Shown in pieces: positions 39,189-48,305 of a stretch of DNA of 64,000 nucleotides. The DNA comes from Daphnia pulex. Lineage: Eukaryota > Arthropoda > Branchiopoda > Diplostraca > Daphniidae. Every line of letters starts with the position of its first letter. Position 1 is the stretch's first letter. The DNA lies in assembly GCF_021134715.1 (NCBI RefSeq), contig NC_060022.1, positions 4,097,001 through 4,161,000 of the forward strand, in the 5' to 3' direction. A program made the position numbers and the translations under genes. The notes beneath the pieces are model-generated. The model was given only the letters and a program-made list of their open reading frames with translations. It was not told the origin of the DNA and ran no database searches.

Positions 39189-41519
39189 ATGTCGGATCCC
39201 GAACAGTCAAGCGATTCTAGCTCAAATTCTAGTAGTTCAGGCTCCGACTCATCAAGAAGAGGAGGCGTAAAGAAATTTCGTCTCTCAAGTGAAAAGTCAG
39301 CTAGTTTGGCCGACTGGGTCGTATCGGGTTTAGATGACACTCGAGCGAAAAGTGCTAGAGAGGCCTTTAGACCCAAGCTAAAGAAGAACGCCGACCTGCT
39401 GATCAACCCCAATCTAGATGATGCATTCTACATCCGGCTGAAGGCAGTTAAGTCATCTTCGGCAGCCAAGGTCAACATCGACCCAATCGAGAAAATCTAC
39501 AGAAATCAAACCTTCAAGATCCTTGACTTAGTCAAGCCCATCATGTTTCTAGCAAGTCGGCTCAAGAAAAAGAAGAAATCCCGAGCCGACGCCAAGGCGG
39601 TCAAAACAGCTCTGAAGCTCTGGGCGGTGGTGTACCACGACATCACGAACGCGCGACGCCGCAACATTCTGGCCCAAATCTACCCGCAGAATATTGGACT
39701 GCTAGACGACAAAGCTGTCCTGCCAACGGGTGGAGAACACCTCTTCGGTCCGAAGTTCACCCAGGCCCTGGTCGAGCAAGTGAAAACTCTGAACGCTCTC
39801 GAAAACGCGGGAGCCCCTCGCGCGCCCGGATCTAAAGGTGGTCATGATCAACGCCAATCGAGTCGCGATTTCAGCCACCCCCCTTCATCTTCAGGCGGTC
39901 GCTATTCCAATTTTAAAGGATCTCGGTATGTCCAATCTATTCTCCTTTCCTTTTATGGGTTTTTTCTCTTGGACGCATAGCGCGTTTTTATGTTAAATTG
40001 TCAAGACCGGCTTTCGATCGGTGGAATTTATCAACGGTGGCCCCATATCTACAACTAAATTCTATTTGTGATCCCGTCCAATTATTCGGGAGCGGGTTGG
40101 CTCACCAAGTTGAACTTGATTGACTCATACTTGTCGGTCTCAATTTTTTTTCCTATTTTTGAAGGCCTTTTGAAATTCCTTCAGTTTAAATGGGGGCGTT
40201 TTCTTCGAATTCGTGCCCCCCCCCTCCTTCGTTTTAAACTCAATGTGATGGGCGTTCACCAGACTAGCAAGGGGAGTGGTAACCTTCCTGCGGAAGAACG
40301 ACCTTCGCCTCGAACTTTATTGGGATGAGATTTTAATCTCGGCGCACGGGTATAGAATTGCCCCAGCACACTTCCGTGCTCTTCGGATCCCCTTAGATTC
40401 CAAACCGGATGATCATCTGATCAGGTCAAGAGAGCAATTTACGCTTTCGGCACGTTTACAAGAGGCTCTTAGAAATCCTTCTTGGGTGGTTTCAAAGGCA
40501 GATTTTACATCTGGCCGTCCGCTCAGTTTTCCCGACGACGGATTTGTCCAGGGCGTCGGATGCATCCTTTTTAAAGAAGGGAGGGGGGCAGTATGAAACG
40601 AATAAGGACTAGGAAACTAGCCGAGATTGCCCTAGCAACACCACTGACCTCCCGTCCCTGATAGAGCTAGCAACGGAAATTCCGCTCCTTCTCTTCCCAT
40701 CCAAGTAGGCTGATCTCCCCGTTGGGGGAGGGTCATCCATTGACAGGAACGAATCCATCTGTTTTATCGCTCGGTGGTTCTCCGGAGTTGTCTGGAAGAA
40801 CGAACCTTTCCGAAGGAAATTATCGAGCTCATACTGGGAGCAATTCGATCGAATACGCACCCTGCATACCAGTCCGCTGAGGTCGCTTGGAGCAGTTGGT
40901 GTAAGCAACGGAACCACAACTCTCTGTTGTCTGGCGTCAAGGAGGTATTAGCTTTTCCTTGTTAATTTTCATTCCAGCAAGAGCTGCAGCACGGTGGGAA
41001 GGAACCCTCCGACAACTATTCGTATGAAAGAGTATTGACGCCTTTTTAGACGAAATGCCGATTTGGTGGCGCATCCATGTTACACAGTCCAGCAGGGCTC
41101 CCACGAGCTCCAATTTTCAATCAGGCGTTGGTAACTGTCGACCATCAGGGGGTCTTATCTTATATCTTATTATATCTGATTATATCTTGCTTTAAAGACA
41201 CAGTCAATGTCGAACGAATTTACCGACAATTTGTAAATTGTTCGAGCGAGCTTTAGCTCGCGATGAGCAATTTGGATTGTTGGGGGAATGGAGTGAAGAC
41301 ATTGACTGTCTTCTAACCACCCATCCCGCCCACTTCATTCCCGTTATCATTATATTATTTAACTTGAATTAGGTGCAGCATCTGATTATTGACGGCCCAC
41401 TAATTCCTCTTTCCTTCTATCTTTTTGCTAGATACAACAATGATAGCCGCAGATCCAATTTCGACCGTGGCTCACCCAATCCCGCCAATAAAGGCGATCA
41501 GAACAACAACAACAAATAG
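39189..41519 (+). CDS. Gag-like ORF1 of the DIRS element, probably spliced (274 aa)
   Basis: An open frame starts at 39189, 30 bp after the left inverted repeat, with a Ser/Asp-rich N-terminus (residues 3-25), then a conserved alpha-helical region with LKLWAVVYHDITNARRR and HLFGPKFTQAL, matching the look of DIRS ORF1 proteins. The frame runs unspliced to 39980. However, a donor at 39925/39926 (CG|GTATGT) and an acceptor at 41431/41432 (TTTTTGCTAG|A) join in frame to a 30-codon exon (41432-41519) encoding RYNNDSRRRSNFDRGSPNP and an Asn-rich end with a stop at 41517. The joined tail continues the Arg/Gly/Asn-rich, probably nucleic-acid-binding C-terminus. The intron would hold all pol remnants and the internal complementary region. 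Gag itself shows no frameshift, unlike pol. Confidence 0.7.
40089..40596 (+). pseudogene. reverse transcriptase / RNase H remnant of the DIRS element
   Basis: GAGWLTKLNLIDSYLSV (from 40089) corresponds to the DIRS reverse transcriptase motif WLxKLDLxDAYxxV, but the catalytic Asp is Asn. The frame then breaks twice (near 40150-40205 and before 40276). VVTFLRKNDLRLELYWDEILIS (from 40279) corresponds to the YxDD box, here YWDE at 40318-40329. Downstream LQEALRNPSWVVSKADF and GRPLSFPDDGF resemble the start of the RNase H region. The linker between motifs is shortened. Catalysis is not expected. Confidence 0.75.
40774..41130 (+). pseudogene. tyrosine recombinase N-terminal remnant of the DIRS element
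   Basis: The frame 40774-40965 contains EIIELILGAIRSNTHPAYQS followed by WSSWCKQRN, the SAM-like core-binding segment of DIRS tyrosine recombinases. A stop follows at 40963-40965. Out-of-frame fragments to about 41130 (words such as DEMPIWWRIHVTQ) look like the next stretch of the same protein. No Arg-His-Arg-Tyr catalytic core is present before the internal complementary region at 41198, so the recombinase is truncated. Confidence 0.55.
41198..41309. repeat. internal complementary region of the DIRS element
   Basis: 41198-41230 is the reverse complement of the left end (39018-39050). 41231-41309 is the reverse complement of the right end (about 41702-41780). The two halves abut, as expected for a template that bridges the two ends during circle formation in DIRS replication. 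Confidence 0.88.
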
Positions 41520-41590
41520 GCCATTTGAACCATGGATCACCTTACACATTTTCCGTTAAGCCAGATCCACAGTTTGTTTTTGCTTCCAAT

Positions 41591-41713
41591 TCTGATGTGT
41601 CTAAGGGAAAGGTCCGCCCACCTGAGCGCCATCTCTCACCTATCCCCCGTTTTTGTTGTTCTTTTGTTTGCTGAGAAGCAGCTGAAATATAGAGGTCGCA
41701 CACAGTCAATGTC
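41591..41713 (-). repeat. right inverted terminal repeat of the DIRS element
   Basis: 123 bp, the perfect inverted match of 39037-39159. Beyond it, 41714-41780 is unique to the right end and is mirrored in the internal complementary region. Confidence 0.92.
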
Positions 41714-44700
41714 TTCACTCCATTCCCCCAACAATCCAAATTGCTCATCGCGAGCTAAAGCTCGCTCGAACAATTTACAAAATGTAATGCTGTAAATCTT
41801 TCGCTAATGAGCAAGTTTTTCAGAGTAAGAAAGAAATGCGTATAGTCATCTTTTATTCAGTGGTTAGTTTTTGCAACTTTTATTGTTGAAACCAGAAACT
41901 GGGACGCTAGGAAAATCCTTTCAGACGGACAATGGCAGCCAAAGTTTGCAATGCTGTAGTACAACCCGCTCAAAAAATTGTCATTCGCACACTCCTACGC
42001 ACATCTTCTTTCCCTTTTACTTATACCTTTTAAGGTGATCAAAAATAAATAAATACAAAGTGACATGTGGTTTTTTTTCCCTTTCATTCTTTTCTTCTTG
42101 TTCTTCTCCTTATTTGTTGCTCATGTCGCACCCTCCAACGAGAGGATTCGACATTCCGTCAACCGGCCTGGATGACTGTCCATTTCGTTCGGTCGACCTG
42201 CTGTGTATAGATTTCGTTAATAAGCAACGGGGTCACGCAATTCACGGTCATTCGTGTGTAATTCAAAAATGTGCACGGCAGACCCTTCTCTCTCTCTCTC
42301 TCTTCTCCGCTCCCAGTTGGAAACTCTGACAGTGCTCTCCGCAATCGTGTTTTTGACATTCACGCTCTAGCTCAAGACTATGTGAAGGGAAAGGTGGGCG
42401 ACCTTGTAACGCGGAAGAGACCGGCCTTGGAGACTGGGAGAACTTGGAAGGCAGCACAGGAGGAGGCGGTGTAGGAGGGAGGACGCAGACACAGCGCGCA
42501 GATAGCGCGGGAGACGAAAACCCTTTTGACCGTGAGCATCTTCAGCTCATCGTGACAGACTCGAATTCGGCAATCGTGATTTTTGGTTGAGTTTTTTTTT
42601 TTCTTCTTTTGTCTTTGTCTTTTTTGGTTGGTTTGAATTTTCACGTTCCCCGGTTACCAAAGTTACCCCAGCTTCACTTCCTCGTTCAGCCTTCTCCGAG
42701 GGGGGAAATTAGCGTATTCCGAGAGTTATTATACAATTCGTAGAATGAAAAAAAAAAGTAAAAGTTCACACAACTTCAGCCTCTAAAGAGCTATTGAAAA
42801 ACTACGGGAGCTCTCTGATAGAAGATCGAGCTAGTGGGAAATGGCTTATGGCGTCGCTATGCGAAAAAATCAACTTGCGGGCGAACGTTAAAAAAGAATT
42901 CAAGGACGGAAATGTATGGACCACCAGCAACATCCCAAAAACAAAATCCTGGTTCTCTCTCTCTATAAGGTGTCAATAGAGGCTGTGATAGAGGGATTCT
43001 CGAAAAATAAAAGTTTCTTCTTCTTTTTTCACGCTCGAACCAACTCTGTAATAAAAGTAAAGAGAAACCAAGCCCTTGACATTGACAACAGCAGATGGAT
43101 GCAGATGGTCGAAAGACTTTCAAATCAGTCAGCTCCTTCCTCTCTGAAATTTGTGACACACAAAAGACTCTTTTTCTTTTAGTTTTTCTCGAATCAATTT
43201 CGAAGAAGAAGAACCGGTGCGTTGAGAAAGTCGTCAATTTCTGCCAGACGAGTTTTGTGCCATTTTAGTCGTTGCTAAGCTAAGCTAAAGAAACCCCAAC
43301 CGGTGCTGTGAGATTGGATACGCTGCTGCTGCTGCCGTCTTGACGCGTGTATCGCCACACATCAAAGGAAAGAAAGAAAGAAAGAAGCTTCCCGTTGCCA
43401 ACAGAAAAGACGACAGCGTGAAAAAGAGAAGGGATGTGAATCATATAAGAGAGACTGTTGATGCGGCCGGATCTCTGATGGCTCATCGTCGGGCAGCACA
43501 GCTCCCGACAGATCGCAACACCCGTCGTGTTTTTCTCTTATCTCGAAAAAGACTTGGCACATGATTTTCCTCGACGGAGATGATGATGATGAGGATGGGA
43601 CCATGATCCAAACAGATCGAACATCCTTCCTCCTCCGGTTCCCGTTCGCCCCCATCTCCTTCCTTTCGATTTATTATTCCATGCTGATTATTTACAAAAG
43701 GCATTGATCACCAACGGTGATGTGTGTCAACTTTATGGCGAGATGGCGTGTGTTGGTTTTTTCGATTTCCGAAATAAACTATGCGCAACTTAAACAATTC
43801 AACGCAATTCAATTCAAAGCGATTTCGTTATGCAAATACTATGTGTATGTACCTGCTGCACACATACAGGAGGTGGCTATGGGACTACACATCAGAGTGT
43901 TATCGATTACGTAGGTGGCAAAACGCAAATGGAAGAAAGCGAAAAAATTTCTATAAAACCTGACGACTGAATTCATCATTGGACTGGTCAAGGATTTCGA
44001 TTGAAAAATTTTGAGTCGAAAAATGAAATTGATGTCAACTTTTTTCTCTCTTTTATTGGATAGTTTCTGCGCGACTGCGAGAGACAAGAGAACGACATTC
44101 AATGTGGAAGCACGTTCAAAACCTTGTAACGCAGACGCCCTTGGTCTAGATGAGCGACTTGTGCGCTGGAAAATAGTTTTAATGAAGCGAAAGGGAAAAA
44201 GACGACACGTCGTATACGCCATCAATTACACGCTGGGAGAGGGAGAAGGATTTATATATCATCTTATTTCTTCTTCTTTACTGGATATTCTCAATTGTTT
44301 CATATCCCCTTCTCTCTCATCTCCCGGCGACGTCGTGAAGAATCAACCGCAACCAAAAATAAAGGGCGACGCGCATTCCAGGATAAACATCTCTTTCAGT
44401 CTTTTTTCTTTTTTCCCTTTTTCTCTGAATGATTTTGTGACTAGGAGGACGATGAGGCAACAAAGAGCACAACAATTACACGTTCGCCCATATCCCCCCC
44501 CCCCTGAAAAGAAAAAAAGCCAGTCATCACGCACCATGGTATGTTCTATGGCCTCGTAGTTTTTTCTTTTTTTCTTTCTTCCAGGTGGAGTGAGAGGAGA
44601 GAGAGAGAAGAAGTGTCCATCACTCACGCAAATCCTTGGAATCGAACGGCTGCTGCTATGTACGAAAAAAATAAAATAAAATAAAAATACGAGAGACGAA

Positions 44701-45615
44701 AAACGAACAATTTACACAGGTGAGTCTCTGACGGAACACACCTCGATTGGGCCCTTCTTCTTCTTGTACGGTGTGCCGATCGGTGGTAAGAATGAGAGAA
44801 AGGTGAGAGAGAAAACGGGAACGGATTCACGGACGGACGGCGCATCCAAATCGTGACATTGCCATCAACCTATTAACTAATATCGTGCAACGTCTTTATG
44901 CTCTTGCGTCGCAGTAGTAGTAGTTTTTCAGGGCGATTATTTTCATTCTGAGCAATAACGTAATAATAATAATAATACCACCATGCTGGAAAATGACGTT
45001 CGATTCCGATAGGTCTAATTATACTGGGGTTGCTATCATAGGTGAAAATATAACCAAACTATAAACTTCTTTCCAAAAAAGATTGGTTCATCCGCGCGGG
45101 GTTGAAAAAAGGAAAAAAAAGAAACGGAAAATCACGGTGGAAATAGAAAGCCGACAAGGAGAAAGATAATAATCATCATAGAGAATGGAGAGTTTGAATT
45201 CATCGGTTTCGTCCTCCTCTCTCTGATCGTCTTCTCTCTTTCTCTCTCTACTGTATGTATGTAGCCAAGGTGGTTTGGCAGGCGGTGGGAAGTTGGGGAA
45301 ATGGATGCCATGCTAATGATTACACTGCGCCGACCCGTGTGTGTACTGTTTAATAGTGTGTGAGCAGCAGCGCCGATTTCGAATTTTTGGGGTTCTTTCC
45401 ACCTGAGCACTGTCTCTTGCTGGATACACAATTACGCGCATCATCGCGCCGTCTCAGAAATGGCAGAGATGCGCGCGGTATATGGCAGCTTGGAAAAGAA
45501 AAACGGGTTCGGCTCATTTTCTCTCTGCCTGAATGTGTGTGCATAGGTTGTAGGAATTACACATACGTACACACACACACAAATATCCCCCCTCCGCTCG
45601 TATATACGACAACAA

Positions 45616-45707
45616 AGTGAAAGTGAAACTCTGACGAGTCGATTTTGTTTCTTTTTCTGCGCTCATACATCTATCCCGTTTCTAACGTTTCACCTTTTCA
45701 CCATTCG
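45616..45707 (+). repeat. short local duplication, unit 1
   Basis: GTGAAAGTGAAACTCTGACG, GAGTCGATT, CTATCC, AACGTTTCACCTTTT and ACCATT occur in the same order at 46320-46418. Confidence 0.65.
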
Positions 45708-46319
45708 TATGTGTGTACACGGCAATATCGGGCTGAAGGGCTTACGAGCTAGACAACAAGTCCGCTCAGCATTTGTCGATTTTACACATATGGTTGGGCG
45801 AATGGTACTAATAGTCTGTTGCCTTTCGTAGGGTAACCCGTTGAAATTCCGATTCCTTTCTACCTTATATTCTAAATGTATTATGTGAGACTTCAAATAT
45901 ACCTTTTCAATGAAATTGCAAAGAATTCCGGTTCCTTGGAGTTGATTTGATGGCACGCCAATCTCCTTCTTTCACTGACACAAAAACTGACAGAAGGCTT
46001 AAACTTTAAGTCTGCTATCCCTCTCGAATACAAATAAAACGTTGCCGGATCATATCTTAGGATTGCATCTTTCATCAGGATTCAGGAACATAGTCTCATC
46101 AGATTTTTTTTTTATATCTGCATCGGTTTTTTAACCGTTATTTTTTTTTTACTCGTCGATTATTTAAAATTATACTTCATTAGATATGTTCCAGGGCTGT
46201 ATTCTTCTTCTATTTTTTATAATCGGACTTGCGCATTATTCGAATTGTTTGCCCAGTCATTGCCAGGGGAGAGGTAACGTCCACTGTATAAGCCTTACAT
46301 TTTTTTTTTTACTTCAACC

Positions 46320-46418
46320 AAGTGAAAGTGAAACCATGACTCTGACGAGTCGATTCTGTTCTTTTTTCCTTTTCTGCGTCTATCCAATTTCAACGTTTCA
46401 CCTTTTTACCATTTTCAT
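46320..46418 (+). repeat. short local duplication, unit 2
   Basis: Partner of 45616-45707, about 700 bp away, direct orientation, with small indels. Confidence 0.65.
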
Positions 46419-46812
46419 TTTTTCCCTTTTTTTTTACCATGGGGGATATATATTTCTGTGTCTATATTGCGTGATGTTTTCTCCTTCTTCTTTCTGTTTC
46501 CCCCCTTTTTTTTCGTTTGTTTCATTCTCGGCCACATGCGATGTGTTGCCCCCATCGCCGTTCTCTCTTTTTTATTTATTTTTTCCTGTTCGCTATCTCA
46601 ATTTTTATTTCGGTTATAATTCCTTTCTTATACTATATTTTTCCCCCTTCAATGTTGTGATCTTCTCTCCAACCCTGCGCTCGGATAATACAACATTCCC
46701 CGTGGCGGCCTTATATGATTTGACCCCCCTCTCCCTTGTTGAATTGAAAATTTGATTTCAAACAACATCGTTTCTATTTCTCTTGTTATATTGCTCTTTT
46801 AGTTGTTATGAC

Positions 46813-46832
46813 TGTGTGTGTGTGTGTGTGTG
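46813..46832. repeat. (TG)10 microsatellite
   Basis: Uninterrupted dinucleotide run. Confidence 0.9.
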
Positions 46833-47603
46833 TAGTGTTTATCCGCTTGAAGAAGCTCGTCATTGTGTTGTAGACTATAGACCTACTCTAGCGAAATCCT
46901 GTCATGCAACATTCTCTTTTCCTGTCCACAGCGAGCTGCGATATTTAGTCGACCCCGGTGAAGCATCTAGGATCAAGCCCAGCGCTATCTTTATAGACAT
47001 ATATGTGCATATCTGTAACGTGGGGATGCTGTCCGGGGCTCAAGATAAACACGGCAAATGCTGAAATATTAAGCGCCTTTTTTTCGTTTTAAATCTTTTA
47101 TTATTTTTTCAAATTCACTTTCACGCACGTTCCCGCGTCCGATAAAGCGCAAACCAGCGTGTTTGGCTGACTCCTTACATGGCGAGCTGAAAGAAAAAGA
47201 GAGAAAACCCCCCGAAAAAATATTAAGCGGAGAGCTCATCTGCTTGACTATATAGATTTGGGATGAAACGATGGCGCCATCAACTTTGATGGAAGATGAT
47301 AGAACTCGCAAGATATTTGTCTGTACCACAGCCGAGAGAGCCGGGGTCAACTTTTTTTAATGGACGGCTCGTTAATGAATGCGCGTGTTTCACTCGGACG
47401 AGATGGAAGATTCCAAATTTCGTTCCATTCCAGGTCATTGCAGCAGGTGTCTTTCCTCGAACCAAAGCGACCCCCCTATCCGATTTTCCTTTTTTTTTTT
47501 TAAATTTTGTTTTTTATTCCCCCCTATAGGCCTCTGTATAGATAGATAGGCCTCGACATATTTTTCCCGACTAGTTGCTTCCCCCCTCTTGCTCATATTT
47601 TCC

Positions 47604-47622
47604 CATCATCATCATCATCATC
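47604..47622. repeat. (CAT)n microsatellite
   Basis: Six units, with a shorter partner at 47638-47653. Confidence 0.85.
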
Positions 47623-48112
47623 ACCGCCTCGGAGGACCATCATCATTATCATCAAACAACCTTCCCAAACCGCCTCCTTTTGTGTATTGTAGCTCTCGTC
47701 TCTCTGCTCTGTGTGTACGTATACGTATAGTGTAGACTCACTGCGCGCAACCCCGTCGATCTCTTTCCTTTCCTTTTTTTATTTATTTATTTTTATTGTA
47801 CTACGTACGCTGCACAAGCTCTTTCTGTGTTTTGTTTCATTTCTTGGTCTCTCCCGTCACTTTTTCTCTGTGTGCGCGGCCGTGTGTGTGTGTGTTGAAT
47901 AAGCTGGAAACTCATCTCTGACCCATTCCATCAAGGAACGCCTTCCAGCTAGGCGCTAGAAAGCGAAAGGGAAGAAGAAAGAAGAAGAAGATGCCTCTCA
48001 CTCTCGGCGGCGGTGAACGGCGGCAGTGATACTGCAAGCGTATAGGGCTTCTTCTTCTGAATCTTCTTCTTCATAGTAAAATCAAAACTCCCTTCTCTCC
48101 CTCACTGACGTG

Positions 48113-48120
48113 TATAAAAG
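48113..48120 (+). promoter_or_regulatory. TATA box of gene B
   Basis: TATAAAAG, identical to the gene A box. Initiator candidates are TCACA (48146-48150) and TCAGT (48152-48156), 33-43 bp downstream. The 5' UTR would be about 150 nt and apparently unspliced. Confidence 0.75.
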
Positions 48121-48305
48121 CCCGTCACGCCGATGTGAAACGGCATCACATTCAGTTGGTCGTATATCGAACAACAACATCTCAGCGCTCTCCTCATCTC
48201 AAAAGGTGTGCGCCTGTAGAGTACGAGCAGCCCAGCAACTATCGCAAGACATTTTTTGAAAAAAACAAACAGTGCCAACACTTTTTTAGCAACTCATTTT
48301 TCACC

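Larger units (their letters stand above)
39018..41780 (+). mobile_element. DIRS-type tyrosine-recombinase retrotransposon, internally decayed
   Basis: The element is recognised by structure and content. It has inverted terminal repeats (39037-39159 and 41591-41713, complementary base for base), unique outer ends (left from 39018, right to about 41780), and an internal complementary region (41198-41309) whose two halves are the reverse complements of the left and right ends. Gene order is gag (39189), reverse transcriptase/RNase H remnant (40089-40596) and tyrosine recombinase N-terminal remnant (40774 onward). This arrangement is specific to DIRS elements, which integrate through a circular intermediate without target duplication. 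At about 2.8 kb it is roughly half the usual length, and pol is frameshifted, so it cannot be autonomous. It sits just beyond the promoter end of repeat copy 3. Confidence 0.9.
41781..48112. other. region between the DIRS element and gene B, nothing firm
   Basis: Low-complexity tracts, (TC)n at 42286-42304, the paired duplication at 45.6/46.3 kb and microsatellites. A possible secreted-peptide first exon is at 46186-46273. Otherwise the open frames are hydrophobic T-rich sequence with no recognised domain. Confidence 0.4.

Noticed and set aside
40609..40917. Minus-strand frame within the DIRS element
   Set aside because: Opposite to the recombinase remnant on the plus strand; no homology of its own.
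46186..46755. 189-codon Phe/Ser/Leu-rich frame
   Set aside because: Beyond the first 29 codons it is T-rich low-complexity sequence with no domain.
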